Positions 1-12,233 are shown, numbered from the stretch's first letter. The stretch is DNA of 64,000 nucleotides from Deinandra increscens subsp. villosa (GCA_039602395.1 JBCNJP010000028.1:1364001-1428000); one strand, 5' to 3'. Numbers and translations are program-made. Notes: generated by a model from the letters alone, not told the origin.

Positions 1-981
1 TGCTTTGACTAGTGTACCCCACACTATCAGACATTTTTCTTTTTCTCATGTGATAACACTAATGATTATCACATAGTAATTGAATTCATGTTATCATCAA
101 TTGTGTTCCATGCAATAAGAAATAAGAATGTTAAATCGTCTACCTTAAGGTCGATCTTTCGATACACAGATAAGGCCTCTGATTAAAACAAGTTGAAATT
201 GTATAATTCAACAACAAACAGGTTGGTCTTGTGGACACGCAGAGAAAGTCTGATGAATTATACGAAACACCAAAGAAAATAAAGCAGAACCTCAAACGAA
301 CAACAATCAGGTCGGCTTTGTGAGCACGTAGAGAAAGTCCGATCGTTTGAGAAAATAAAGAAAATCAAAGAAGTTTAAATCTTTGCAAATGAACACATGT
401 ATACACAGTGACTTCTCATTTTTCTTTTCCACACTTACTTTTCTCTTGTTGTCATGAAACATGCTTCAAGATGTTGTCCACTTGGTCATTTCTCTTTTGC
501 ATGTATTCACCTTCTCAATATTTTGCATTTTGCCAAAACATGTCATTTCTCCCCCTTACTTGCAATTCTCCCCCTTGAAATGAAAAACTCTTTTTTTGGA
601 TATTTCATTTTATAAAAACAAACACTATTTTTGGCTTTTGCTCAATTTTCTCCCCCTAAACTACAGACAAAATGTAAAGAAAGAAAATTGATCAATCGAA
701 ATGGATACCTTTCAGTTTAAAGTTTTAGAAAACTTTCAGGTTAGAAAGAGGAATCATGAAATTTAAGTTAAGTAGAATACTCCTTCATCAGTAACTTTGC
801 AATCACTGATAGGTCCTCTAGAAGTACTTGCACACTGGTCAAACTCATCAGCTTTTAAATGACCCGAAGCGGATCGCTTCTTGTCGACCAGTGTCCTGAT
901 TTTGCTTTGAAATCACCTTAGGTTTCTATTGTTGTTGTTGTTTTGGTACGTCAGTTTTTTGATGAAGCAGTCACAAGTGAC
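1..981 (-). other. 3' noncoding region of element C
   Basis: Between the end of gag and the left edge there is AT-rich sequence without a usable ORF. It is collinear with the 3' regions of B (7012-8609), D (33446-35340) and F (57744-59391), including CT-rich/A-rich blocks with TCTCCCCCT and a three-hairpin array. This conservation across separate insertions shows that it is part of the element and not flanking DNA. Confidence 0.8.
129..350 (-). other. Three-hairpin RNA array, copy in element C
   Basis: Three successive inverted-repeat units at about 129-187, 200-264 and 293-350. In element sense the middle unit closes with GUAUAAUUC / GAAUUAUAC (perfect) and the one at 293-350 with UCAAACGA / UCGUUUGA (perfect). 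Each unit holds a C-U-(C/G)-C-G-U-like strand and a small inner hairpin (GUC-CACAA-GAC, GCU-CACAA-AGC, AUC-GAAA-GAU). C's copy shows CG-to-CA changes in the inner TCGG/CCGA stem of the middle unit, as expected for an older, methylated copy. Confidence 0.7.
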
Positions 982-1830
982 TTAGAAGAACAAGCCTACA
1001 TTTTGAACCTTTGAAAACATCGGAACAAATCGATCCTGCTTTTTGAAAAATTTAGGTTGAACTTCATTAAAAACTCTGCCATGTTCATCAATGAACTTAG
1101 GTTTGGTAGTTTTACCAAAAACTAGAATTTTTTGTTTAGTGTTAACAGAAGCAGCAGGAACCGAAAATTCTTTTGCCATATGCCATTTTTGGCGACAAAT
1201 ATAACACAAACGATTGTTTATGTTTTTCCGTTTTGGAACCTGCAAAGCTTCACAAAAATGATAACCTCCAAAATGATCATAGAAAGAATCATATACCTGA
1301 TGCCGATGATCATTAACCCATTTGGATGTTGGGATTTTTTGAGTAGAACCATCAGAAGAAAATTTTACTTGTTGCTTTTTCTTGTTCTTTTGATCAGCAC
1401 GCTTCACAAAAACTTCAGCAATTTTCTGAGCATGCATGCAATGAAGTGGAAGTTCTATGCCAGAAAATATTTGTTCCGAACCTTTGAGCTTGTAAAACCT
1501 CTCAGGTTGAACTTTCTCAGCCTTTAAAACATCTTTCTTAACTTTCTTCAAAGTAACCTTCAGTTTTTGTTGTTTTGGAACTGGAACATCGCCATCTTTA
1601 CCATCTTCAACAATCGTTGTCTTAAAACCCAAACCCAAACTTTTACCATAAATTTTCTCCTTAGAACTTGACAATTTATGCCCGTTCTTCACTAATCGAT
1701 AAAATTCAGCTTTCACTTCTTGAACATTTTTCTTCGCATAGAAAATCGTCTCATCGATATCAGTGTGAGTAAGAATCTTTGCAGTAGAAATAGCTGATTG
1801 TTCATTATCAGTTGTTGAAGAACCAGACAC
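982..1830 (-). pseudogene. Element C gag, C-terminal part with zinc knuckle 2
   Basis: A 282-residue open stretch corresponding to the last third of this family's Gag. It is lysine-rich, with the conserved LGLGFK, KAEKVQPE and KWVNDHRHQVY segments also seen in element F (56814-57743). The second zinc knuckle reads CYICRQKWHMAKEF at about 1160-1205: the spacing is CX2CX4HX4 but the last cysteine is replaced by phenylalanine, so it cannot bind zinc normally. The protein would act as nucleocapsid in virus-like particles. Upstream gag parts lie in other frames, so this is a decayed copy. Confidence 0.8.
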
Positions 1831-2800
1831 ATATTTAGGAACGTCAGATTTTAGTTCATGCTTATTTCCTGCCTTGTTGTTCTTCTTTTTCCATACAACC
1901 TTGTCTTCTCCAGAATATGATGATGAAAACTTTCAATAATCACAATCTTCAACCTTTTCTTTGACAACATTGATAGCTTCTTTGATAACAGTTGGGGGTG
2001 TAACTGTCTTATCCAAAACCTTCTCAAAATTCTTGTCTTTTGCTTAGAAACTTGTGAATGATTGTGAATTTGTCACATTGTTTAGAAGAAGATTGGTATT
2101 AATCACTTGAATCTTTAAATCAGAAATCTTTTGTTGTGCTTTGGCCAATTCTTTTTCTGTTGCAATCAACCTCTTTGAAACTCTATTTGTTTCTGATTTT
2201 TACAACAGAAGATTGTCTAATCACCAAACAATTCTTTCTTCCACTTTTCCTCATTTCTTATCTGAATCTCAAGATTTGCAATCATCAACTTGTTGACCCT
2301 TGTTAATTCCTTCTTTTCTTCTAATAATGCTTCATTCTCAATAGAATAGCTTTTTGCTTTAGCAGCAAGTTCATCAGAAGTCTTGTTGAGCACATCAAGC
2401 TTAATTTTGGATTTCTCAAATAGATCATTGAAATCATTTTCAACATCTTTAGCTTCAACTTGCCATTTTTCAACTTCTTGAACTAATTCAACATTCTTTT
2501 CACATAATTGAACAAACTTCAAATTAGATTCTATGCATTCTTTCTTAGATATTTCCAAATCTGATTTGACGATCTTGAGGGCTTCGGTAAGTACACTTAT
2601 TTCTTTCAACAATACAGCATTTTTTTTTCAACAAGCTTTCAATTTTAGACTTAGAATTTTCATTCTTAGCAGATTCATAAGAACTTGAGTCTGAATAATA
2701 ATTATCTTGTTGATGTGTGACAATCAATGCGGATGTGTCAGAATGTTTACCCCAATCATAACATCCATCAGCAGTAACAATCAAAGCTTTCTCATTTTGA
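1831..2800 (-). pseudogene. Element C gag, coiled-coil middle part
   Basis: Two overlapping frames (2217-2612 and 2545-2784) encode a glutamate/lysine/leucine-rich heptad-like protein. It has EKWQVEAKDVENDFNDLFE and KIKLDVLNKTSDELAAKA, the same coiled coil found in H (48846-49190) and F (56103-56327). It links the two zinc knuckles of Gag and probably mediates Gag multimerisation. Frameshifts and stops interrupt it. Confidence 0.75.
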
Positions 2801-3725
2801 GTAGTAAAAGCTGTCTTATCTGAAGTACTTGATGACGGTTGAGAACCATTGCTAGATTTTGAATCAGACTTGTGAATATGAGACTGCTGACACTCTCTTG
2901 CAAAATGTCCAAGATTGGAATATTTGTAACACTTTATCTTAGAATTATCAAATCTAAACTTTCCATCTGAATCCTGAAAATATCTTCCATTTTTCTTGCA
3001 AAATCATTTTAATTTCTGACTCAACATAGCCAATTGCCAGGCCAAATCCATTTCATTTAACTGATCATCATTGATTCCATCAAGATCATCTTGAATCAGC
3101 TGCACATTGCTAACATCTTTGATAAGCATTCCAAAAGAAGATGAAATGAGAACAAAAATCAATTTAGCACGATCATCAACTGATTTGACAGAATATGCAT
3201 TTTGATTTGATGATTCTGGAATTTTTAAAACTGCAATCTCTTGATGAATCAGAATTTTCAGATATTCTCGAAACATTTCCAATGAATGCAGTGGGTGGTG
3301 CAGAACTAATACCAACTGGTTTTGCTTTTGCATTTAAGCTTGCTGTATTCTAACAATGATACAATTCTGGGTTTTGTAATAGAGAAGTTGATTTGTTAGA
3401 ATTCATCATTTCTATTTCTCGAGCATGCAATTTGCTTGTTAAAGCATTAAAAGACAATGATGAAAACTCTTTCTCATGAGTAATCGACAACACATAATTC
3501 TCTCATTTTTGTGGTAAAGCTTCCAACTGTTTTTCTTTCAGTTCTTACTCAGACTTCTCAATATCAACCACTTTTAATTCACTGATAAGATGTGAAAGCC
3601 GAGAAACAAGAGCATTGATATTTTCATTATCATAATGTTGGAAATTGTCAAATTTTTTGTTCAACACCTTTCGTCTACTCTTCTTGTACTAATCGTTCCC
3701 TTCACATCTTGTAGCCAATGAATCC
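2801..3725 (-). pseudogene. Element C gag, UBN2 second half and zinc knuckle 1
   Basis: Reading from 3725 leftwards: DSLATRCEGND, an in-frame stop, then YKKSRRKVLNKKFDNFQHY, heavily mutated copia UBN2 sequence, then a MDLAWQLAMLSQKLK segment (3004-3333). The first zinc knuckle near 2885-2935 reads CYKYSNLGHFAREC, so the second cysteine has become tyrosine. The right-hand continuation of the same gag is at 22964-23322, on the far side of the inserted block. Confidence 0.8.
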
Positions 3726-4078
3726 TGAAAACGCCTGAGCGTGGGATCGGTCTGGTTCGATAACAATCGTGTATATGAGAATGCAAACAAAACGATGTAA
3801 AGAAACTCAATCTCTCATTAATACTTGATAATCAGAGAATCAGAGTACAAACACACACTCTCACACAGAAGTTCGCTCAACTCTCAAAAAACTCGTTACA
3901 AAGACACACACAAAAACTATATATAGACCTACGGATGTCCGAACTCCCAAGCTTGTCCGAACTTGAGGTTCGGCCAAAGCTCGGCCAAGGTTCGGCCGGA
4001 GTTCGGCCACCTAAACTTAAGTCTTGAAATCTTCGTGTCTTTGTCTGATCCAGCTCATTGCCATATCGTGTATCAACA
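3726..4078 (-). repeat. 3' LTR of element A
   Basis: On the plus strand it runs TGAAAACGCC...GTATCAACA; in element sense it starts TGTTGATAC and ends TTTTCA. It contains a minus-strand TATATATAG near 3916-3926 and several GTTCGG/CCGAAC motifs at 3948-4012. It abuts element C gag directly at 3725. Length 353 bp against 319 bp for the partner LTR. Confidence 0.92.
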
Positions 4079-4088
4079 AACTCCCCCT
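4079..4088 (-). other. Polypurine tract of element A
   Basis: In element sense AGGGGGAGTT immediately precedes the 3' LTR, the expected plus-strand DNA primer site. The same tract occurs before the B (7012-7021) and F (59381-59391) 3' LTRs. Confidence 0.85.
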
Positions 4089-6661
4089 TGGCAACAACTG
4101 GACCGTTCTTCTCAGCATTGAACATCTGCAGCAACCCCATCATCCTTCCTAACCAAATCATGATTATTTCTAGCATAGATATCGAATGCAAAACAAACCT
4201 GTATCACCCTCTGGAACTTCAGCGCTTGCTCCATGTAATCAAGATGATACAAGATCGGATTGTGATAAAGCTCGTCTATATCATTCTTCGACAAGTTGAT
4301 TAGCCACATAGGATCGTAAATCTTCACAACTTGGTTGTTTTCCTTCAATACAATAACTGCTTCACTCGTTCTTTCGTTGTAGTACCACCATCTCAGATCC
4401 TTGATGAAATCAAGCTTCATTTTCCTCAAAGGAATCTTCTTCATTACATCTGGTTTCTTCGGAAACACCAAGATTATCAGTTTCTTGCCAGTTCTTTCGT
4501 GGACTCTTGTTCGGGATCGACGTCGTTTTGGCTTTCGAGGATCCAAAAACTGAAATCCTTCTCGACATTCCCTCTCAAGTGTCTTCTTAAAGTGCATACC
4601 CAACGCATCATCGCCATAACAGCAAAATGGCTTTCTGGTCAGCTCACGAATATCTCAGACCGGCAAACTGCTAAAATCTTTGGCACACTTGAAGTACTGG
4701 ATTCCATGTTCACGTTTAATCCCGTAGCACCTCAAACTCGACGCATACATCCAACTAATTATTTCACCTGAAACTTGACCCTTAAATTTGAAGAACGCTC
4801 TTTGTTTGATTGGCTTCGGAGGCGGAACATAGTTAGCATGAAAGGCTTTCATGAATTCGTCAAATATCTGATGCCGTTTCTGAACTTTAGCCTCCTTAAC
4901 CATTGGGTCTTCAGGTTTTTCTGATTCTTTCTTTCTCAATCTTTCCTCAACCTCAACATCTTTTTCCTTTGGAAATACCTCGAACTCCTCACCAGATTGA
5001 TTATTGTTGAAGTTGGAGTACAAATCTGGATATTCTTCTTCTGTGATATCCTCTATCTCAATCTCCTCTTCAAAAATACCCTCTTCGTTTTCATCAAACT
5101 CTGGTTCAGGATCTTTATATTTCTCTGGAACTTTCTCAGATGCTTTTCTCATCTATTCATCATTTAGACCAAACACTCTTTGCAACTCTTCAGCCGTCAA
5201 ATCACCCACAAACTCACCTTCTTCGAGCGTCTGCAACATTTTTGCAAAATCACTCATACTTGTTGCAGCTTGATTAGATGGAATTGAGGTGATCGGCATA
5301 GCTTCTCATGAGTCTTTCTCTCCCTGGGAAGTAGATGTCGCAGCACCTGAACCCGCGGTTCCAGATGGGCCTGGTCCTCCACCAACGTTCCCCTGAGAAT
5401 CATCTTGATCAGGATCATCGTTCAGAAATCGTATTGGATCTTCAGAACAACCCGAGCCATCTCCAATCTCCCCCTGAGCTTTAAACTTCTCCATCAAGAA
5501 TTTAATCTGCTCACCCATTTCAAGAAGCATCTTAGACTGAGTCTAAACAGCCCTATTTAACCTCAGAATCTCTTGATCTTTGGCTACGTCACGACTCTGC
5601 AAAGTTGTGATCCGCTGACTCAGAATTTGATTCTCATCCTTTAAATCATCATTATTTAACCGCAGCACAGTAACCATCTTCTCTTGTTCTTCAGACTTAG
5701 CCTTCAAGGCATCGATTTGAGATTGTTGGTCGTTTAGCGCGCTTTGAAGAATACTGGTTTGAGAGAAAGAAACTGAACCTTGTTCGAAGTTGAAATTCAC
5801 ATCAGGTGTTGAATGTGCTGAAGCTGTAGCAGTTGCAGTCGAAAACACCGGAGTTGTGGGTGTAAATCCCACTGGCTGATTCACAAACTGCGCACCAGCA
5901 CTTGCTAAAGGTGTTGTGCTAACAGTTTTCGATCTATTTGCATTCATCAGATCTTGCAAGAAGTCAGCCTGAACATCAGACACTGAAGTCTGAACGGTTG
6001 TAGACATTTCAGGCACAGACATAGCAGGAGTTGCTGAAGAGGAAACACCAGAATGAGGTTGCAGAATGAACTGTTGTACTCCTTTCTGTTGTACTCCGTT
6101 TCTATTCTTAGTTCTTCCTCCAGCAATCGACTTCTGCCTTCTTTTTGTGGAAGAACCGGTAACTTGCTGTTTACCTTTACCAGAAATCACATCAGCATCA
6201 GGATTATAGTCTTCATCAGACTCAGATGAGGCCACCACATCATACACACGATCTTTGTAATGATCGTTGCTCTTGTTCTTGCTGATTCGGTAAGCGAAAT
6301 TTTCATCGCTTCCCTTCCTGAGCTTTACATACTTCGAGTTGATCAAGACTCTCACAAACGGATTGTTTGTATCAGAGAAGTCTTTAGAATCATCCCTAAC
6401 ATTCAGATCTTCTTCATCTTCATCTGATTCATCTTCAAGGGTATTTACTGCTGGTGTCTCAGTCACATCGACAGATACAGGAACTTCCTATGCTGAGACC
6501 ACCGGTTCAGTAGTTGTTCAGGTCCTTGATTCACTAGTTCCTGGACCACTGGTACTTGTCTTTTAGGTCTTTTTACTCGACTCTGTTGTGAAACCTGATT
6601 CTGTTCCTCAATCCAGATGTAATCGAGTTCTTCTGAATCACTTCCATCTTCATGACGAGGT
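4089..6661 (-). pseudogene. Element A extra ORF, C-terminal two thirds
   Basis: Continuation of the ORF that starts at 13385, after the B insertion. In order it holds: a short acidic stretch (HEDGSDSEELDYIW); an acidic and Ser/Thr/Gln-rich linker with basic patch (5543-6466, TKNRNGVQQKGVQQFI and a heptad-like segment NDDLKDENQILSQRITTLQ); a Gly/Pro/Ser linker (5306-5530); an acidic region with EEEIEIEDITEEEYPD (4655-5152); and a conserved C-terminal domain with KDLRWWYYNERT, YDPMWLINLSKNDIDELY and YMEQALKFQRVI (4112-4603). Several in-frame stops and shifts are present. Function unknown; it is in sense with gag-pol and lies inside the LTRs. Confidence 0.75.
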
Positions 6662-6666
6662 GCACC
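6662..6666. repeat. Target-site duplication of element B (left)
   Basis: GCACC here and at 12580-12584 flank element B exactly. Removing B plus one copy restores the reading frame of A's extra ORF across the junction (ARGA then PRHEDG). Confidence 0.93.
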
Positions 6667-7011
6667 TGAAAGTGCGTGAGCGTGCGGATCTTCAACTTAG
6701 TCGTAATGAAATCAATGTAATACGAGATGAAACACAAAGAGTAAATACAATTGACTTGTATTAACCACAGAGATGACCACAGAGTACAATCAAAGAATAT
6801 GACACGGAAGCTTAGACTCTTATCCTTACTGAATACAACACATGACACACATATTTATAGAGCTGAAATACGACCGACCGAACCTCAGGTTCGGCCACAT
6901 GTTCGGCCATGTCCGAACTCCAGGTTCGGCTGAGTTCGGACCTCAACAATCTTGTGTGAATCCGTCTTGTATTCGATACTTCACATGACGATCAAGGACC
7001 ATGTATCAACA
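6667..7011 (-). repeat. 3' LTR of element B
   Basis: TGAAAGTGCG...GTATCAACA on the plus strand. Contains a minus-strand TATAAATAT near 6851-6859 and a cluster of CCGAAC/GTTCGG motifs at about 6875-6945. Preceded in element sense by the PPT at 7012-7021. Confidence 0.93.
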
Positions 7012-8609
7012 AACTCCCCCTAAGCATGTGCAGTATCATCTTCTCTATCAACCTTGTATCTTGTATCTTCAATCAAACTCTTCCTCAACCTTGACGATGA
7101 GTTCAATCATGAATACTTGATATTGCATCGTGTGTAATCTCTTTATCAACAAACTTCAGAAGACTTGAAGTTGTGATGCTCTCTTCCCACTTAGAAACCT
7201 GCCAACATAAATAATCTTGGTGCAAAATGTCTCTTCGAGACTCCAAGATATTTTGATTTTGTATTTTGTGTTGATCAATCGAAAACAAATCAGAAACAAA
7301 ATCTTTTTGGCTTTTAGAAACTTTATATCAAAACACACTTAAAATCTTTTTGGTATTTTCTGATAAGAAAAGTAAAACAATACTCATTTTAGACACTATT
7401 TTTGTCTTTTGTGAGAAAGATCACAACTTGAGATCATATTGATCATAACATGCTGAACTACATTTCAATTTCAATTATTGAAACACATAAGCCATGCCGA
7501 TTGCAGATATAAATTGTCCAACTTTAAACTCTGGCACAATTATACTCATAACATCTGGATATGTTAATGTATTGATTAAGCTTGCATTGACCAGTGTACC
7601 CCACACTATCAGACATACTCAGATATGTTTTTGCTTATCACATTTTGTGATTTCATTTGTGATTTTAATCACATAATGATTATAACCATGATATAGTCAA
7701 CTGTGTTCCATGCAAAAAGAAATAAGAACGTTAAATCGTCTACCTTAAGGTCGATCTTTCGATACGCGGATAAGGCCTCGGATAAAACAACATAAGAAAA
7801 TAAAATAAGTTGAAGTTGTATAACTCAACAACAATCAGGTCGGTACTCCCGTACACGCAGAGAAAGTCCGATGATTTATACGAAACACCAAAGAAAATAA
7901 AGCAGAACGTCAAACGAACAACGATCAGGTTGGTCTTTCGACACGCAGAGAAAGTCCGATCGATTGACAAAATAAAGAAAATCAAACAAGTTTAAATCTT
8001 TGCAAAATGAACACATGTACACACAGTGACTTCTCATTTTATTTTTCACATATCGTTTTCTTGATATATCATGAGATATGCATCAAGATGTTGTCCACTA
8101 GGTCAAGCATCAGATTTAATGTATATCACATTTGTATACTTTCTGATTTGCCGAGCCTACCTTGCACATCGATCAAATGGTCTTATGGCTTTTTCATCTA
8201 CTTTATCCATGAGTCAGACACTGTCAGCCAATGTACCATAATTTCCCAATCATGTCGGATAAAATTTCTCATTTTTCAATGTTTTTGGATTTTTGCATTT
8301 TTCAATGTTTTTGTCTTTTTCAAATTTCTCCCCCTAAAAATGACAACTCTATTTATAGATTTTCATTTTTTACGATTTGAAAATCAACACACTATTTTTG
8401 TAGTTTTGCAAAAACAAACTCCCCCTCAGAAGGAGACAGAATGAAAAACAAGAAAAATTGATCAACCAACACGAACACTAGCAGTTTAGCCTTTTGAAAA
8501 CAAAAGTGATTTTGAAATTCAAGTTAATTAAAACAGATATTTCACAATCAGCAATTTTCCAATCACCGAAAGGTCTTCCTGAAACACCTGCTTGACACCA
8601 AAGAAAGCA
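7012..8609 (-). other. 3' noncoding region of element B with polypurine tract
   Basis: Starts in element sense just after the last gag codons (NKDFVEDTGRP... stop near 8610) and ends at the PPT AGGGGGAGTT (7012-7021). It carries AAGATTTT-rich tracts, TCTCCCCCT blocks and the hairpin array at 7730-7968. Collinear with the same region of C, D and F. Many short ORFs here are chance. Confidence 0.8.
7730..7968 (-). other. Three-hairpin RNA array, copy in element B
   Basis: Units at about 7730-7787, 7818-7881 and 7909-7968. Inner hairpins in element sense are AUC-GAAA-GAU, GUAC-GGGA-GUAC and GUC-GAAA-GAC, all closing GNRA-type tetraloops. Outer stems pair GUCAAUCGA with UCGUUUGAC (one mismatch) and GUAUAAAUC with GAGUUAUAC (one mismatch). 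The strand CUCUGCGU precedes two of the inner hairpins (CGCGU in the third). Confidence 0.75.
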
Positions 8610-9164
8610 TTAGTTGCGTTGGGATCGACCCAAATCAACAGCGTCGGGTCGCCCGGTGTCTTCCACAAAGTCCTTATTGGCCTTGGAAACAACTTTGGGT
8701 TTCCAAATTTGGAAAAGTTTTAATTTTTTATCGGAACCCGAATCAGATTCAACCGACGTACTCGGTTTAGACCAAGACGATTTACGAGTTGACCTAATCT
8801 TTAAAGACCACGGTTCATAAAAAATTTGATCTTTGTTATCCACATATTTTGCAATTTTGTGGATATATGCAGTCGTCGGACAATCAGCAGCTAGATGTCC
8901 TGGTTGACAACATACATAACAAAGTCTTTCTCTAAAATTGTTTAAAAATGAGTTTGATTTTTGAAAATCAGATGAATGTTCAGACTGAAAGTTATCAAAG
9001 AAACCATCAGAAGAATCATACCTAGGAGATGGACTCCTTGAAGATGAAGATCTTCTAGAATAAGAAGAAAATTCCTTCTGAGATGGTGATTTCTTTGTAA
9101 CTTTTGCTTTAGGAACCTTCTCAGCCTTCACTGATTTCTTTGCTTGAACTGGTTCTTCCAACAC
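8610..9164 (-). pseudogene. Element B gag, C-terminal part with zinc knuckle 2
   Basis: 184 residues: lysine-rich start, serine/arginine stretch (SSYSRRSSSSRSPSPRYDSS), then an intact CCHC knuckle CYVCCQPGHLAADC at about 8880-8925, and a tail ending in NKDFVEDTGRPDAVDLG and a stop. In element A the matching tail (DDFVEDDGRPKA...) is followed within 20 bases by protease; here noncoding sequence follows instead. A frameshift near 9170-9290 separates it from the coiled-coil part. Confidence 0.8.
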
Positions 9165-10557
9165 TTTGTAACCTAAACCTTTGTATTTAGATCCTTGAAT
9201 CTTTAAAGAATTGGACTAAGAACCTGAAGCAATTCTAGACTTAGCTTCACAGTAAATTTGGCTTTGATATCCTTCAGCTTGTTCTTTTCAATCAAAACTT
9301 TTTCTTCTTCGGTTGCAGATGAAGAACTCGAAGCAACCTTATCAAACACTTTCTCATTTTCCAGCAATACAGACTTGGAAATAAACTTTGGAGCTCACCC
9401 AAAGGTTTCTCCTTCCTTTTAGACTTGGACTTGTTCTTCTTGGGTGAAGTAGCAAACTTTGAATAGTCATGCAATTCATTGTGTGGATCAATCTGAGCAG
9501 AAGTAACTTCAATCAAATCCACTGGTTGAGGTACCAAGTGAATATTTTCTTCCTTAGACTTCTCTGAACTCTGATCTTGCTTGTATAAGAAGTTTAGCAA
9601 TGTTGGTGACAAATTGCAATTCTTAACTTGTCTTTTCAACTCCAAAATCTCCAAATTCAAGTCATTAATTTTCTGTTGACCTTCAAACACCTCTTGTTGT
9701 GACTTGATGAATTTTGCATTGAGATCATCATATTCATAAGTTTGTAACTTCCGGATCTCACATTCAGCATATAATTCTTCAAGCACATTTTCTCTCTTTT
9801 GCTTGTAGATTTCAACATCTTTTGTTAACACTTCATTCTTGTCTCTGTAAAGAACATTTTCATCTTGAAGCATAGAAATCTTATTTTGAAGCTTCTCAAC
9901 AGTAACAGCAGTTTTTGCAATAAGAGCAGTAGCCTCTTCATATTTTTGCTGAACCGGATAACTCTTCTCAAACAGATTTTCAAAATCTTGTGCTGCGTCT
10001 AACGCTTCAGCTTTGGCTTTCTCACACTTGTCAGCCAATTGAGTCTTTACCTTTAAAACATCTTCATGAATATGAACCAACTCATAATACTTCTTTTGAA
10101 AATCTTCCAACTCTTTCTTTAACACCACAATTTCTTCAGTTGAAATTTGGCGATGTTGTTCAAAACTTGCAATTTCCTTAAATAACTTCTCACATTTATA
10201 ACATTTAAATTCGTCATCTTTTGAATTCTCAGAAATCTTAGGTAATTCTTCGTGAACCAAAGATATACTTGAAGAAGAATCGGACTCAGTTAAAAAACTC
10301 TCATCATCAGCATGTTGAACAGTTAAAGCAATTGAAATTGGAGTATGATTCTTTTTAACTTCTGAATCTGCATTCCAGGCAAATCCATCTGGATGCATTA
10401 ATGTATTAGTCCAATCATTAGCAAGAGTAGCAGATTTATGTTCACCCTTGTCAGCTTTATCTGATGAATGGTAAACTAAATGTGGATGTTGACCAGTCTT
10501 CAATTTAATTTCTGCAGAACTTGGACATTCACGAGCAAAGTGACCATAACTGAACAC
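9165..10557 (-). pseudogene. Element B gag, zinc knuckle 1 end and coiled coil
   Basis: The 421-residue frame begins with GHFARECPSS, the end of zinc knuckle 1, followed by an acidic linker with a CYKCEKLFKEI motif. A long coiled coil follows (about residues 125-330: glutamate/lysine/leucine rich, DAAQDFENLFEKS, LQNKISMLQDENVLYRDKN). The knuckle is split by a frameshift relative to the N-terminal frame (10500-11210). Probably a multimerisation region of Gag. Confidence 0.8.
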
Positions 10558-11722
10558 TTATAACATTTCACCTTAGATTTGTCCAATCCAATCTTTCCTT
10601 CCTGATTCAGTCTCTTCTTACCGGTTCTATTGAAAAATTTCTTTGTTCTACGAACCAACATAGCATATTGCCAATTTAGATCTATTTCCTCCAAATGATC
10701 ATAATCAATCTGATCGTAATCTTCATTTGCTAACTCAGCATTACTCACAGGACCAGTGATAACACCAAAGTATGAAGATACTAATGCAGACATCAATGCA
10801 TTATAATCATCGACAGTTTGAACAGACAATGCACTTTGAGTCGAAGAACTTGGAATTGACACAGTACAACCAGCAGAAGAATAACTTGGAATTTCAGATT
10901 TACCTGCCAGAATTGCTGTAGGAGGAGCAGAACTAAGAATATTAGACTTCCCAGCATTCATTGTAGAGTCATTTTCACCATGATATACTACAGGATTTTG
11001 AATTTGTGTAGGAAGTGATTTATTCACCATTAATTTAATATCCCGAGCCTGAATTCTTTGAATCAAATCATTGAAAGACAATCCTGAAAAATCCTTATCG
11101 TGAGTAATCATCATCACATAATTCTCCCATTTTTCAGGCAAAGCTTCCAAGATCTTTTCTTTCATATCAACCTCTTCTTTAGTAAGATTCACCAAACGCA
11201 TTTCACTCATCAGATGAGCGAATCTTGCAATCAGATTGGGAATCGTTTCATTTTATAATGCTGAAAACTATCAAACTCTTTCTTCAAAACCTTTTGTCGA
11301 CTTTTCTTATATTGGTCATTGCCTTCACATCGTTTTTCCAACGTATCCCATAGACTTTTTGATGTGTAGTTACCAGCAAATTGATGAAGTAACTCTTTAG
11401 GCAATGCCATCGTTAACGTACCATACGCCTTTTTCTCAGCTTGATAAGCTTTCTTTTGTTCAGATCACATTTTTCTTTGAAGAATAGGTTCACCAGTTTC
11501 ATCTTTAGGGTAAACATATTGCTCAGTGAAAGCTAACCACATATCAGTGTCATTTGTATCGACAAACGCTTCAAATCGTTTAACCCAACTATGATAATCT
11601 TCCAATTTCAGCAATTTGGGAACTTTCTGACTTGTTCCGATTTCATTATCATAATTCATCATTGTTTGCATCGTAGCTTTAACCGAATTTTGAATAGCCG
11701 CGAACGCTTAAAAATCGGACAT
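10500..11722 (-). pseudogene. Element B gag, UBN2 N-terminal domain
   Basis: Start codon at 11722 by alignment with A and F (MSDF-type start), but codon 5 is TAA where relatives have CAA. The UBN2 copia Gag features follow: NYDNEIGTSQKVPKLLKLEDYHSW, W..L..R, LPKELLHQFAGN, KRCEGNDQYKKSR, LPEKWENYVMMITHD. Another stop sits after LQRK (11465) and a shift near 11250. The domain ends with EIDLNWQYAMLVRR and the first half of zinc knuckle 1 (KVKCYKCS). Broken, hence not translatable as one protein. Confidence 0.85.
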
Positions 11723-12219
11723 TTTCGAAAAATTGGTTACTGTTCACTCCGAACCTCCTCCGAACTTCCTCCGAACTTAGTCCGAACTTGACAACGCCGA
11801 ACTCTCTCCGATCCTGACCTTCGGACGAACAAAAACCAAACAACTCCGAACTAGCTCCGAAAGACCACCGAACTCTCTCCGAACCTAGACTGATCTCTCA
11901 CCGAACCTAGCTAAAGACCGAACTTCGTCCGAACCTCGAGTTCGGAGCGGTTACTCCGAGCTTGTCCGAACCTCAAACGAGACAGATTTCACTCGATCTC
12001 ATTTTCTTGATTTTCAACGTTTTTGACTGGAATTTGCGACACGAATTCAAGAAAACTCGATAGAAACAATCTAGAAACAATCTAGAAACAGATTTTTAAC
12101 GAAAAGCACACTCGAGACGATCAAACGAACTCAAAAATGATTGACATTTTCGCAAAAACGTGAATTTGAACTCAAAACTCCGAGAAACACTGATTTCCGA
12201 CTAGTAGAGCAAACCTAAT
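11723..12219 (-). promoter_or_regulatory. Leader of element B with dense CCGAAC motifs
   Basis: The untranslated stretch between PBS and gag carries more than fifteen copies of CCGAAC/T or GTTCGG-like words at irregular spacing, mainly 11745-11965. The first 200 bases after the PBS are free of them. The same motif class fills the leaders of A, C and F. Confidence 0.7.
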
Positions 12220-12231
12220 GCTCTGATACCA
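12220..12231 (-). other. Primer binding site of element B
   Basis: TGGTATCAGAGC in element sense, complementary to the 3' end of plant initiator methionine tRNA, two bases from the LTR. Confidence 0.9.
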
Positions 12232-12233
12232 CT

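Noticed and set aside
248..272. CTGATGA...CGAAAC pattern like a hammerhead ribozyme core, plus strand
   Set aside because: Stem II between the two conserved boxes would be only six unpairable bases, the pattern is absent from sister copies, and it is antisense to the element. It is a by-product of the conserved hairpin unit.
1132..1527. Plus-strand ORFs opposite to gag and LTRs (for example 1132-1527, 4331-4771, 14036-14227)
   Set aside because: They are shadows of real minus-strand gag or extra-ORF coding, or of CCGAAC word clusters, and have no domain.
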